53,168 bases of DNA. It comes from Opitutales bacterium (GTDB lineage: Bacteria; Verrucomicrobiota; Verrucomicrobiia; Opitutales; Opitutaceae). Shown here piece by piece: positions 1-9,193 of the stretch. The stretch lies in assembly GCA_018700525.1 (NCBI GenBank), contig JABITN010000204.1:1-53168 (forward strand), read 5' to 3'. Position numbers and translations under genes: made by a program. The notes beneath the pieces were generated by a model, which searched no databases, was not told the origin of the DNA, and saw only the letters and a program-made list of their open reading frames with translations. Each line of letters starts with the position of its first letter. Position 1 is the stretch's first letter.

Positions 1-650
1 TCTATCGCTTGTTTTGAGATTGCATCGGTGATGTAGTAACGCTCGCCCTCCGCTTGGATCCGCTGATTGCCGCGGTGCAAATTAGCTGGCACGAAAAAAT
101 GCGACGTACCTGCGAGGTGACCATAGAAACGATCGAAGCCCCTTTGCAGCGGCCAGGTTTCCGATTGCTCACTGGCCAGGTGCCACTTGCCCGTCATGTA
201 GGTAGCGTAACCAGCCGACTTCAGCATTTCCGGAAGCGTTGGAATATCCGTATTCAGCCAACCTTGATAAGAAGCCGGCACCTCAGATCGATCCGCTTCC
301 AGCAATGCAAACGCAGATGTCGCATCGCCTGGCTTGGGATCGACAGCGGATTTAACTGGCAAGGTCATATGCCCTATCCCCACCTGATGAGGATGCAAGC
401 CGGTCATCAGCGTGGCCCGAGTCGGACAGCAGCGCGCTCCATTGTAAAACTGATTGAACCGCACCCCGTTTTTTGCCAAACGATCAATGGTAGGCGTCTC
501 CACCATACCGCCATAGCAACCGATACTCGACCATCCCATATCGTCTACCATAACAAGAACAATGTTCGGACGAGATTCAGTGCTCGCACTCTGAACGGAA
601 AACAGAATAGCAAGAAACGAGGCAATGAAAAAGTGGGGTTTCGAGATCAT
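1..650 (-). CDS. Secreted sulfatase (arylsulfatase family), N-terminal part, cut by the window edge
   Basis: Read on the minus strand, an open frame starts at ATG 648-650 and runs off the left edge after about 216 codons. Residues 1 to about 24 form a signal peptide (MISKPHFFIASFLAILFSV then QSAS), so the enzyme is exported. The metal-binding start RPNIVLVMVDDMGWSSIGCYG follows. The sulfatase signature CCPTRATLMTG comes next; its first Cys is expected to be converted to formylglycine by a maturase that is not in this window. A further family block, YMTGKWHL, is also present. Family knowledge: such enzymes hydrolyse sulfate esters, in marine Verrucomicrobia often on algal polysaccharides. The substrate cannot be told from the sequence. 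The family assignment is very secure. Confidence 0.95.
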   Translation of the reverse strand, partial: MISKPHFFIASFLAILFSVQSASTESRPNIVLVMVDDMGWSSIGCYGGMVETPTIDRLAKNGVRFNQFYNGARCCPTRATLMTGLHPHQVGIGHMTLPVKSAVDPKPGDATSAFALLEADRSEVPASYQGWLNTDIPTLPEMLKSAGYATYMTGKWHLASEQSETWPLQRGFDRFYGHLAGTSHFFVPANLHRGNQRIQAEGERYYITDAISKQAI

Positions 651-868
651 GACTGAACGGGAGTTTATCGCAATTTAAGACGTATGAGATACAACCGCGA
701 AACACCACGGCCAAGCAACCTCAATCGAAACCCAAAAGGTAGGGCGGCATCATCGAAGATCCTGAGCGAAATCGAAAGGCCCACTACGTCCGTCGTAGCT
801 CGGAGAGCGTATTCGGAGGCTGCAGCAAATAGCAATATCTACTCCAATCTCGTCATACCGACCTTCCT

Positions 869-1675
869 TCATTCCGCTACGCTGACGCGAAAATTCTTAT
901 AGCGGGCCGATCGCGTGAACATATGCCGCAGGCCAATTCGACCTTCCGTAACAGCAGGAAGATCCGGATTCGTCATGTGGCAATAGTAGACTTGTTCCGC
1001 ATTCTCGATACGCATGCTAATGGAACGGTCCTTCTTAAAAACCGTAACTCCATGTGGCACGCCCGTCTCGAAAAGTCCTTCCGGAAAGTAGTCGGGCTCC
1101 AGGTCCGATCCGGTCAGCCCTGTCGCATTCGGCATATAACGCCGCGCCCGAATGTATTGGGGCGTATCCTCATTGTTCGGAAAAGCCGCATAACTAATGT
1201 GATAGGTGTTCATGTTATCGAAGTACGACTTCATAGACGGCACGCGACGCAACTCGCTCCACTCCCTTATATCCGTCGCATACGGAGCCTCTCCACTACC
1301 CGTCGCCTGAATGTAGAGAATGGTGACGCAATTCGTTTTCGAATCGAGACGCGTGTAATCGTATTCGATTTTCAGATATCCCTCGAATGACTCTTTGGTC
1401 CAAAGCACCATGTGGTGGGCATCATTATTAAACTCCGGACCCGCGGTCAGAGCCATACCATCCGGCCCCGTGGCGACCGAACCTATCTCGCCATCCAGAA
1501 ACCACTTCGCTTTCCAGTCGCCCGTTCCCGAGTCCGAGAAAACCTCTCGCCAATGTTCCTCAGCGGCTTGCTCGAATGCGACTTGATCAGCGCTTACCGG
1601 TATCTCTGTTTGGGTTGAGCAACCAACCATTCCAAGGACGGTAGTTAGCGATAAAATTATTTTCAAGCACTTCAT
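869..1675 (-). CDS. DUF1961-family lipoprotein
   Basis: This 268-residue protein has a lipoprotein signal (MKCLKIILSLTTVLGMVGC), so Cys19 should be lipidated and the protein anchored in a membrane. The body (FSDSGTGDWKAKWFLDGEIG, then AGPEFNNDAHHMVLWTK, ending in GRIGLRHMFTRSARYKNFRV) matches my memory of DUF1961 proteins. These have a concanavalin-like beta-sandwich fold and are usually found in polysaccharide-use loci (the YesU family). No enzymatic activity can be claimed. It lies next to a sulfatase and a sugar-isomerase remnant on the same strand, which suggests a glycan-related role (inference). Confidence 0.85.
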   Translation of the reverse strand: MKCLKIILSLTTVLGMVGCSTQTEIPVSADQVAFEQAAEEHWREVFSDSGTGDWKAKWFLDGEIGSVATGPDGMALTAGPEFNNDAHHMVLWTKESFEGYLKIEYDYTRLDSKTNCVTILYIQATGSGEAPYATDIREWSELRRVPSMKSYFDNMNTYHISYAAFPNNEDTPQYIRARRYMPNATGLTGSDLEPDYFPEGLFETGVPHGVTVFKKDRSISMRIENAEQVYYCHMTNPDLPAVTEGRIGLRHMFTRSARYKNFRVSVAE

Positions 1676-1812
1676 TAAAATCTGATAATAGACAGATAAT
1701 CGATTTTCGAGAAAAGATTTTCTTTAACGGTAGGGCGACATATTCGAGACCCCAATAATCAGACTCTGAATAGTCGTTACCCAGAGAAACGATGAACCAA
1801 GCGTAGTTCGAC

Positions 1813-2496
1813 CTAACATACTCGATTCACTTCAATTCCTAGTAAGCTGCCGAGCTTTTCGATTTTGTCGCCGATATGCCCCACCCCGATCGCGCAGTGA
1901 TGAGCGGGGGCGCCTTTCGACCAGTCATTCATGAATCCTTTGGCCCCGAGACTGAATCGATAACGACTATTCGTATTGCCAATCTGCATGGTCGGTCTTT
2001 CGACCGACTCGCCCTCAGCTACCTGCAGCACGACCGAACCGTCCCCACGTTGTACCACTGACAACAAGGTCACCGGCCCGTGCTTAACCGTCATTTGAAT
2101 CGATAGCCCTTTGCCCGGTTTGCCGTGGTAGACCGATAAGGGCACCAGGCTGACCTCTCCTTCCACGATCGCGATATGGGCCGGACCATCGTGACCCAGG
2201 TAAACCACATCATCCACAAAGTCAGAAAAGTAGAATTCCGAAAACGAACCGCCCACCCCAAACAGATCCATGATCTTCATCGCCTGCACGTTCTTCACCT
2301 CGCATTCGCCCGCCACCGGAATGTTCCGGCCAGTCAGCAAGGTGTTTCCGCCGATGACCGAGGTAACGATGTTTTCATATTCGCCCGAGCCTTCATAGTA
2401 GTATGCCATGGGACCCAGCCGATGTTTGGCCACCAGCTTATCCATTGCGACAGAAGTCTTTACTGCCCTCTCCATCCTGACAGGAATCGCAGCCAA
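1813..2496 (-). pseudogene. 5'-truncated L-arabinose/L-fucose isomerase-like gene (C-terminal half only)
   Basis: The 227-residue frame matches only the C-terminal half of the arabinose isomerase-like/fucose isomerase family, whose full length is roughly 450-500 residues. Diagnostic segments are [55 protein letters not shown] and [20 protein letters not shown]. The N-terminal half, with the first sugar-binding and catalytic residues, is absent. Bases 2497-2755 upstream contain no matching frame but do contain a dispersed palindromic repeat. The only available first codon is TTG at 2496; the first ATG is seven codons later. The reading frame is otherwise intact, so the deletion may be recent or a short product may still be made. 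Confidence 0.7.
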
Positions 2497-2604
2497 TCAA
2501 TCGATAAAAACCGACCAAGCCGTAGCGGTGAAATCGCTCGTCCCCTCACTCTTCGGTTGAGCTTTCGAGCCAGCTTAAGGAACATACGCCCAGGCGATTC
2601 AAAC

Positions 2605-2672
2605 GGTAGCGGCAGACCTCAGAGCGGCCATTACAGAGCCAGAAGATGACCGCTCGGAGATCGGTCGCGACC
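2605..2672. repeat. Dispersed palindromic repeat, copy 1
   Basis: Left arm 2605-2630 begins GGTAGCGGCAGACCTCAGAG. Right arm 2647-2672 contains CGCTCGGAGATCGGTCGCGA. The arms pair imperfectly around a 16-nt loop. This is the most diverged of five copies in the window. It lies in a divergent intergenic region upstream of a truncated isomerase gene and of the DUF1592 gene, so it is not simply a terminator. Confidence 0.75.
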
Positions 2673-2755
2673 CCTAATTGGCGTCAGAAGTATAGCCCCT
2701 TTAATCATTTCTTTGTCCATTAATAGCCCCAATCCGAAAAGAACTGTAGCCCCCA

Positions 2756-4750
2756 ATGATAGCCACGTTATCCAGATTTCTTTTCACGCTCCTCGCCCTA
2801 CCGGCAGCCACCTTTCTACAAGCGGCGACCTCTCATATCGACGGTCCATTCGAATCCGATATCCAACCCCTACTCCAAGAGTACTGCGTCGAATGCCACG
2901 GCGGCAAGAAGGTCAAAGGCAACATTGATTTCACGATCATGACCAGTCCGGAAGCCATCGAGGCCAATTTCGAAATCTGGGAATTGGTAAGCGACGTCCT
3001 CGCTTACCAGGAAATGCCCCCCGAGGAGGAAGACAATCGACCCACGTCCACCGAAATTCAACAGATTCAAGATTGGTACCAGCAACGTTTTATCCAATCC
3101 GTCGAAGCGCGACCGGGCCCATTCAAACCACGGCGACTCTCTGCTCCGGAATACCGTAATACGTTGCGCAGCCTTTTCGGCTTCGATCTCGAAACCACGA
3201 TCATGGCCGCCGAGCAAACCGAGACGGAGCCATCGCTCGTCCTCAAACTCCTGCCTACCGATCCGCCCGGAAACAGCGGATTCATAAACGATACTCACGC
3301 GGCCCCCCTATCGTCTCACGCCTGGGAACAGTATGCCTACCTCGCCGACCGAGTGCTTCAGGAACTTTTCTCGCTTCAACGACTCGACGCTCTGGAAACG
3401 CTCATCGGCGAAAACCTGCCGCCAGCCTTTCGTCCCACTGATCTAAGCCCGAAACAGGCGAAGGCGCTCCTGCTTCGTTTCACTCCCCGAGCTCTGCGGC
3501 GCCCCCAACCCCAATCCCACCTTGATTCCTCCTTCGCCCATTTAAACGATCTCTCTGGCCTCGCCCTAGTCGATGCCACGCAAACCGAACTCAAGGCTCT
3601 GCTCGTCTCGCCCGCCTTCCTCTATCGCGGCCTGCTCTTCGACGGACAACCCGCCAAAACCCAACGCGTCGATGCCAACGAGCTCGCCGAACGCCTCTCC
3701 TATTTCCTCTGGGAAGATATGCCTGACGAGCGGCTCCTCGAAGCCGCCGCCAACGGAACCCTCGATACACCTGACGGATTGACCGCCCAAATTGACCGTA
3801 TGCTCGCTTCGCCCAAATCGATCAGCCTGGCTCAAAGCTTTGGCGCCCAATGGCTCGGCTTGGCCGATATCGACAATGCTGACAACGACGTCAATATGCG
3901 TCGGGCTCTGCGAAGCCAGCCCTACGACTTCCTCAACTACCTCTTCACCGAGAATCGTCCCGTAATGGAGTTGATCGACTCCAAGACCACCTTCGCCAAC
4001 TACGTCACCGCCTCATTCTACCCCAAGGACAAGGCCCAGATGGTGAAATACAAGAAACCCAAGGGAATCGAAAAGCAGACGGTTCCCAACCAACGTCTCA
4101 CTCTAACCCACGACGAAGGTCGAGGCGGCATTCTGACCATGCCCGGAATCCTCGCGATGAACAAGAGCCCCATCCTGCGGGGCACCTGGGTGTTGCGAAA
4201 AATCCTCGGCGAACGCCTGGGTGATCCACCCGACGACGTACCTCCAATCGAAATAGCAGGGCCCAAAGCAAATCTCACCTTCCGCGAACGTTTCGAACAA
4301 CACCGCAGCGACCCAACCTGCGCTCGTTGCCACGACAAAATCGACCCTCTCGGATTCGCAATGCAGGTGTACGACGATCGCGGCGTCTACAAACTCGACC
4401 CCAACTACAAGACACCAAAACGTGCGAAGGAGCACGACGATCCCGCTGAAACGCTCGATACCTCCGGACAGCTCCCAAGCGGAGAGACCTTCGCCAACTA
4501 CGAAGAGCTCCAGTCGATCCTGATCGGTGCCAAACGCCCTGATATCATCCGCAACGCCGTGGAGTGCACCCTCGCCTACGCGCTCGCCCGCAAACTCGAA
4601 GCCTACGACCGACCCACGATCGACGCCATAGCCGAAAGCATTGACGAAACCAACGGAACCTGGCGTGATCTCTTCATCGCGGTTTCCCAAAGCCTACCCT
4701 TTCAAAAAACCTACGTCAGCGCACCGTCCACTCCAAAAAGAGATTCATGA
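2756..4750 (+). CDS. DUF1592-type multidomain c-type cytochrome protein (PSCyt1/DUF1587/1595/1592/1588/1585)
   Basis: A 664-residue exported protein with a signal peptide (MIATLSRFLFTLLALPAATF). A first haem c-type motif CVECH lies at residues 44-48. The DUF1587-like segment (APEYRNTLRSLFGFDL) and the DUF1595/DUF1592 region (FTPRALRRP; ELAERLSYFLWEDMPDERLL) follow. DUF1588 contains TCARCHDKIDPLGFAM near residue 522, a second CxxCH motif, and the DUF1585 end follows. This architecture is typical of Planctomycetes and Verrucomicrobia; its biochemical role is not established. The stop codon overlaps the start of the DUF1552 gene (ATGA), so the two are translationally coupled and probably act together. 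Confidence 0.92.
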   Translation: MIATLSRFLFTLLALPAATFLQAATSHIDGPFESDIQPLLQEYCVECHGGKKVKGNIDFTIMTSPEAIEANFEIWELVSDVLAYQEMPPEEEDNRPTSTEIQQIQDWYQQRFIQSVEARPGPFKPRRLSAPEYRNTLRSLFGFDLETTIMAAEQTETEPSLVLKLLPTDPPGNSGFINDTHAAPLSSHAWEQYAYLADRVLQELFSLQRLDALETLIGENLPPAFRPTDLSPKQAKALLLRFTPRALRRPQPQSHLDSSFAHLNDLSGLALVDATQTELKALLVSPAFLYRGLLFDGQPAKTQRVDANELAERLSYFLWEDMPDERLLEAAANGTLDTPDGLTAQIDRMLASPKSISLAQSFGAQWLGLADIDNADNDVNMRRALRSQPYDFLNYLFTENRPVMELIDSKTTFANYVTASFYPKDKAQMVKYKKPKGIEKQTVPNQRLTLTHDEGRGGILTMPGILAMNKSPILRGTWVLRKILGERLGDPPDDVPPIEIAGPKANLTFRERFEQHRSDPTCARCHDKIDPLGFAMQVYDDRGVYKLDPNYKTPKRAKEHDDPAETLDTSGQLPSGETFANYEELQSILIGAKRPDIIRNAVECTLAYALARKLEAYDRPTIDAIAESIDETNGTWRDLFIAVSQSLPFQKTYVSAPSTPKRDS

Positions 4751-6372
4751 ATCAACGCTGGAACATAGACCGTCGCACCTTTCTCCGCGGAACAGCAGGA
4801 GCGCTGCTCCCGCTGCCCTTTCTCAATCTCATGGAAGGCAAAACTCAGCCCTTAGCCAAGGGACTCGCCAACGCATCCTCGACTGAATCGCCGCCCCTGC
4901 GATTCGTCACTCTCTTCAAACCCAATGGCGTGCATCCCCCCTCCTGGAACATCAACGGCGGCACCGAATTCGATTTCCGCACATCGCCGCTCATGGCCCC
5001 GTTCGCCAAGCACAAGGACGACCTGCTCATTCTCGACAACATGGGCGACTTCGGTTTCTCGTCCCACGCCAACTCGACACGTCGTTTTCTCTCAGGCCAC
5101 CACCAAAACAAAGACAGCGCATCCGTCGACCAAGTCATTGCAGATCGCATCGGCGGCGACACCGCTCATCGCTCGCTAGAACTCACCACCGAAGGCCTCT
5201 TCACAGGACAAATCGGCTGTAGTTATATTTCCTACGATAAGGATGGCGGGGCCATCCCGCGCGAAAGCGATCCCCAGCTCATCTTCGACCGCCTCTTTCG
5301 CAATCCCTTGAGCGACACCAGCCAACGTCAGTCCATGTCCAACCTGCTCGATCGCGTGAACGACGACGCGAAGGCTCTCTCACGCAAAGCTGGCTACCAA
5401 GACAAGCAAACGCTCGATCAGTATCTAACGGCAGTACGCGAAACCGAGCGACGCCTCGAAACGCTCGAGAAAAACAGTTCTGCTCCCCGCATCGACTTCT
5501 CCACCCTGGAACGCCCTCCCTTGGCTTCCAATCTTAACGAACAGGTCGACTCAATGATCGACCTCATCGCCCTCGCTCTCTGGACCGACTCGACCCGCTG
5601 CATCACCTACATGCTTGGCAACAGCAACAGCCGCATGGTTTTCGATTTCCTCGGCGTAAATGAGCAGCATCACTATCTCTCTCACTTCTTCCGCAACTTC
5701 AGTCGCTCCAATCTCGACAACCTGCTCAAAATCAGTCTTTGGCACATGGAGAAATTCGACTCTCTGCTGACCAAGCTCAAATCCTACCAAGAAAGCGACG
5801 GTACGAGTCTGCTCGACAACAGCGTTGTCCTTTTCGGGTCCGGCATGGGCCACAGCGATAATCACACCGCTCAACGCATCCCCATCGTACTCGCCGGCAA
5901 TGGCCAAGGCCGACTCAAAACCGGACGGTACCTTCGCTACTCGGAAAACCGAGAAGTCAGCAGCCTGCACCTATCACTGCTCAAAACCTTCGACGTCGAA
6001 GCCGATTCCTACTCCGCTTCCGATGCGCCATTACCTGGACTCGACGGCAGTTACTTCCCAGAATTTCGCGAACGTCCTTTCGAAAGTTGGGCCACTCGAA
6101 AAGCAGGCAGCATCACCGCCCAAGGCAGATTGCGCATGTCCGACAATCTCGACGAAGCGAAAGTCTTCTACATCGACATCGCCGGACAAGAATCCGTTCG
6201 AATCGAAGTCGTCTTCCGCGATTTTCACGATTTCAATCTACCCTACCACGTCGGCACTCCAATCACACTCACCGGCAACGGCAGCTCCAACGGTAGCCAA
6301 CTTCTCATTACAAAGGTAACCGAGCTGAAAAGTCTCTTCGGGAACAGCAAACCCGGCACTCAAAACGGATAA
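4747..6372 (+). CDS. DUF1552 family Tat-exported protein with an extra C-terminal domain
   Basis: A 541-residue protein with a twin-arginine signal (DRRTFLRGTAGALLPLPF, Arg9-Arg10). It should cross the inner membrane folded. The DUF1552 region includes FVTLFKPNGVHPPSWN, SSHANSTRRFLSGHH and VVLFGSGMGHSDNHT, the last resembling alkaline phosphatase/sulfatase-like metal-site segments. DUF1552 proteins are the regular partner of DUF1592 cytochromes, and here the start overlaps the upstream stop by 4 bp. The family normally ends near residue 450. From about residue 454 this copy carries roughly 88 further residues rich in predicted beta strands (VFYIDIAG, VRIEVVF, LLITKVTEL), not part of the DUF1552 I know. 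Function is unknown. Confidence 0.9.
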   Translation: MNQRWNIDRRTFLRGTAGALLPLPFLNLMEGKTQPLAKGLANASSTESPPLRFVTLFKPNGVHPPSWNINGGTEFDFRTSPLMAPFAKHKDDLLILDNMGDFGFSSHANSTRRFLSGHHQNKDSASVDQVIADRIGGDTAHRSLELTTEGLFTGQIGCSYISYDKDGGAIPRESDPQLIFDRLFRNPLSDTSQRQSMSNLLDRVNDDAKALSRKAGYQDKQTLDQYLTAVRETERRLETLEKNSSAPRIDFSTLERPPLASNLNEQVDSMIDLIALALWTDSTRCITYMLGNSNSRMVFDFLGVNEQHHYLSHFFRNFSRSNLDNLLKISLWHMEKFDSLLTKLKSYQESDGTSLLDNSVVLFGSGMGHSDNHTAQRIPIVLAGNGQGRLKTGRYLRYSENREVSSLHLSLLKTFDVEADSYSASDAPLPGLDGSYFPEFRERPFESWATRKAGSITAQGRLRMSDNLDEAKVFYIDIAGQESVRIEVVFRDFHDFNLPYHVGTPITLTGNGSSNGSQLLITKVTELKSLFGNSKPGTQNG

Positions 6373-6402
6373 TCCAGAGAAAGAGTCACACCATTCACTG
6401 AT

Positions 6403-6798
6403 ATGTATAGACATTTTCTAACACTGCTTTTCATCGTTCTTCAATTTTCGATCTCCCAGGGAGCTGAGAAGCCCCATGTCTCCAAGCATCTAAGCGCGAG
6501 CGATCTGATCGAAGGAGCAGTCGTCAAAGCATCTTGCGGGCAATGCAAATTCGAGATGGAAGGCAAGGGTTGCGATCTCGCGGTAGCCATCAACGGAAAA
6601 TACTATTTCGTCACCGAGTCCCATATAGACGATTACGGCGACGCCCATGGCTCCCACGGATTTTGCAACGCAATCCGAGACGCCAAGGTAAAGGGCACGA
6701 TTAAAGACGGGAAATTCCAGGCCAAAGAATTCATTCTGTTAGATAAGCAAGCACAACTCCCTACCGCGAATCAAACGTCGCCCGTTCTGAAAGACTAA
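6403..6798 (+). CDS. DUF6370-like small secreted Cys-containing protein
   Basis: A 131-residue protein with a signal peptide (MYRHFLTLLFIVLQFSISQG). The mature part contains ASCGQCKFEMEGKGCDLAVA, with a CxxC pair and a third Cys, then a basic/acidic stretch with HGSHGFCNAIRDAKVKG. This pattern resembles the DUF6370 family of small periplasmic proteins, from memory and not by search. The CxxC and His residues could bind a metal or be redox active (inference). It lies 30 bp after the DUF1552 gene on the same strand and may be the third gene of that operon. Confidence 0.7.
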   Translation: MYRHFLTLLFIVLQFSISQGAEKPHVSKHLSASDLIEGAVVKASCGQCKFEMEGKGCDLAVAINGKYYFVTESHIDDYGDAHGSHGFCNAIRDAKVKGTIKDGKFQAKEFILLDKQAQLPTANQTSPVLKD

Positions 6799-6947
6799 CC
6801 CAATTCATCCCCCCTACCGCGTCAGAAAGTGCACGGCAGTGCCAGAGCGTCTTGAGGAGAGTGTTGATTTAGGGACTCGCTAATTAGGTCATGAGCTCTT
6901 GCAGCAGGACACAACAAAACAGAAACTCGAATTCACTGGGTACCCTT

Positions 6948-7721
6948 CTAATCGAGATTGGGCTGCCGATAACCACGCATCGTCTCGTCAGCGATCGATT
7001 GAAGTGCGACAGCATTCGCTTTGCTAATGCGCGTTAGGGAAGTGGATTCGCCATACGCGTCTTCCGACATGACAACGTTGCGCAATCCCTTGCAAAGCTC
7101 GCCAGTCAACGTCGAATAAATGACACAGGCAGCAAGATAGCTTCCGATTCGCGATGGATGACTGCCATCCGTCGCATAAAGCGAAACGCCAGGTATGCGC
7201 TCGCGGGCGAGCTTCCAAGCCAAGCCAACCGGCGCCACTGTCGCACCTGTTCGCTTCGCAACCGCCTCGTAACTCTCTTTCAATTTATCCTGAGTCTCAG
7301 GCGTCGCTTCCCGCGACCAGGTCATATAAAGAAAAACCTGCCCGCTATTCTGGCGGACCGACCTGCTCAATTCGAGCGCGTACTCCATCATTTTTTCCGG
7401 AGTCTCTATAGGACGGAGGCTCTGCTCTTGCATGACCACCGCATCGAACTCCCCACTCTCAATCCGTTCGCGCGAATCGATGACGGCATTGCCTTTCTTC
7501 CCAAGCCAATGCTGTTCTAAAGTAGCTCCGCCTGGGGTGGATTTTTTCGTCTCCATCGAAAACCCCCGGCTCCTCGCGAAAGCCGCTACGGTTTGAGGCA
7601 TATTTTCGTAATGAGTATAACTATTGCCCACGAACAATACCCGCTTCGGAGCCGTTCTCTCAGCACTCCACAAACAAGTGCAAACACTTGTAGCGATAAA
7701 AAAGAAAACAGAATGCTTCAT
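6948..7721 (-). CDS. Secreted SGNH/GDSL-like hydrolase
   Basis: A 257-residue protein with a signal peptide (MKHSVFFFIATSVCTCLWSA). Block I reads VLFVGNSYTHYENMP, with the nucleophile Ser34 in GNS rather than GDS. Block V reads ATDGSHPSRIGSYLAA, giving Asp185 and His188 for the catalytic triad. The middle part (VVMQEQSLRP) fits this SGNH subgroup. Family members are esterases, lipases or carbohydrate deacetylases; the substrate cannot be inferred. It stands alone, upstream of the end of metY on the same strand and separated from it by palindromic repeat copy 2. Confidence 0.8.
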   Translation of the reverse strand: MKHSVFFFIATSVCTCLWSAERTAPKRVLFVGNSYTHYENMPQTVAAFARSRGFSMETKKSTPGGATLEQHWLGKKGNAVIDSRERIESGEFDAVVMQEQSLRPIETPEKMMEYALELSRSVRQNSGQVFLYMTWSREATPETQDKLKESYEAVAKRTGATVAPVGLAWKLARERIPGVSLYATDGSHPSRIGSYLAACVIYSTLTGELCKGLRNVVMSEDAYGESTSLTRISKANAVALQSIADETMRGYRQPNLD

Positions 7722-7757
7722 TAGATCAATGGGGTTAGGGCTTCAACGCATTCTACA

Positions 7758-7847
7758 GGTAGCGGTCGATCTCCGAGCGGCCATAGCAATCAAATATTGC
7801 TGAACGATTGAAATCGTTCAAGGGCCGCTCGGAGATCGGCCGCTACC
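7758..7847. repeat. Dispersed palindromic repeat, copy 2
   Basis: Left arm 7758-7783 starts GGTAGCGGTCGATCTCCGAG and right arm 7822-7847 ends GGAGATCGGCCGCTACC. The interior 7801-7820 is itself a perfect hairpin, TGAACGATT-GA-AATCGTTCA. Copies 4 and 5 share this interior. It sits between the SGNH gene and metY, both on the minus strand. Confidence 0.9.
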
Positions 7848-7909
7848 CAAACACGACTTCGAATTCCTGTAAATTCGAAGCCGCGCTCGAATAATTTCGT
7901 TCTGACGAG

Positions 7910-9193
7910 TTACGCCAAGGCCTTGGCTAGAGCTTGATCGATATCGGCTATGATGTCGTCGATGTGCTCAATGCCAACGGATAAGCGAACGAGTTCAGGA
8001 GCGATACCACCCGCTTTCTGCGCTTCTTCCGACAGCTGACTATGCGTCGTGGTTGCAGGGTGAATCGCAAGGCTTTTAGCATCGCCTACATTCGCAAGAT
8101 GGCTAAAGAGCTCAAGCGAATCGATAAATTTCGATCCGGCAGCCGAGCCACCGTCGATCCCGAAGATCACCATAGCGCCACCCTTACCGTCTAAATACTT
8201 ATCGACAAGCCCTCTGCTTCCATCGTCCTTAAGCCCTGGATACCTAACCCAATCGACTCCAGCCTTGCCATCCAAATGCTCGGCCACCGCTCGGGCGTTT
8301 TGACAATGACGCTCCATTCGAAGCGGCAGCGTTTCAATTCCTTGAAGGAACATCCAAGCATTATCAGGAGAGATGCACCCGCCGAGATTCCTCAAAGGCA
8401 CCGTACGCATGCGCAGGATAAACGCCAAAGCCGCCAATGGCTCAGGCAGATCATGACCCCAACGCAAGCCGTGATACGATGTATCCGGATTATCATACAA
8501 GGGAAACTTGCCGTTCGCCCAATTGAATTTTCCAGAATCCACCACGATACCCCCGATTCCCGTACCGTGACCACCCATCCATTTGGTCAGCGAATGCACG
8601 ACAATATCCGCTCCGAACTCAATCGAACGCGTCAAATACGGAGTCGAGAACGTCGCGTCGACGATGAGCGGAAGACCATGATCATGGGCAATTTTGGCAA
8701 TCGCTTCGATATCCGAAATATCCAGACCAGGATTGCTGACACTCTCGCAGAATAGCGCCTTCGTATTTTCATCAATCGCCGCAGCAAAATTCGCAGGAAC
8801 ATTCGGGTCGACGAATTTCGTCGTAATCCCTAGGTCCGGCAGGATGTCATTGAACTGCGTATACGTACCGCCATAGAGATTGTTGGCGGATACGATATTG
8901 TCGCCCGCTTTGGCTACATTGATAATGGAATAGAACACACCCATCGTGCCGGAACCGACCGCCAGGGCTGCGGCTCCTCCTTCCAACTGAGCCACGCGCT
9001 GCTCTAGCACGTCTTGAGTCGGATTCATGATACGGGAATAAATGTTCCCGAGCTCCTTGAGCGCGAAGAGATTCGCCGCATGTTCCGTATTATCGAAAAC
9101 GAACGAAGAGGTCCGGTATAGCGGAACCGCGCAGGCATTAGTTGTTGGATCTGGAGAGTATCCAGCGTGAAGACATTGGGTTTCTAACTTCAT
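7910..9193 (-). CDS. metY: O-acetylhomoserine sulfhydrylase (PLP-dependent Cys/Met metabolism enzyme)
   Basis: A 427-residue cytosolic enzyme of the Cys/Met PLP-dependent family. Family knowledge: MetY makes L-homocysteine from O-acetylhomoserine and sulfide. The N-terminus (MKLETQCLHAGYSPDPTTNA) and ATG start are typical. The phosphate-binding region is VGSGTMGVFYSI near residues 79-90. The PLP lysine is Lys204 in VVHSLTKWMGGHGTGIGG, and the GHGTGIGG tail favours MetY over MetB/MetC. Length fits MetY (about 425-435). A methionine gamma-lyase-like activity cannot be excluded. It is monocistronic and divergent from a TonB-dependent receptor, sharing a 234-bp intergenic region. Confidence 0.92.
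   Translation of the reverse strand: MKLETQCLHAGYSPDPTTNACAVPLYRTSSFVFDNTEHAANLFALKELGNIYSRIMNPTQDVLEQRVAQLEGGAAALAVGSGTMGVFYSIINVAKAGDNIVSANNLYGGTYTQFNDILPDLGITTKFVDPNVPANFAAAIDENTKALFCESVSNPGLDISDIEAIAKIAHDHGLPLIVDATFSTPYLTRSIEFGADIVVHSLTKWMGGHGTGIGGIVVDSGKFNWANGKFPLYDNPDTSYHGLRWGHDLPEPLAALAFILRMRTVPLRNLGGCISPDNAWMFLQGIETLPLRMERHCQNARAVAEHLDGKAGVDWVRYPGLKDDGSRGLVDKYLDGKGGAMVIFGIDGGSAAGSKFIDSLELFSHLANVGDAKSLAIHPATTTHSQLSEEAQKAGGIAPELVRLSVGIEHIDDIIADIDQALAKALA

Noticed and set aside
54-656. 200-codon plus-strand frame at the left edge
   Set aside because: It is the antisense shadow of the sulfatase gene, which has clear family motifs and a signal peptide on the minus strand.
684-902. 72-codon plus-strand frame between the sulfatase and the DUF1961 gene
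   Set aside because: No family pattern and no start signal, and it overlaps the 3' end of the DUF1961 gene in antisense.
2176-2649. 157-codon plus-strand frame antisense to the isomerase remnant
   Set aside because: The minus strand encodes recognisable isomerase sequence; the plus frame has no family pattern and runs into a repeat.
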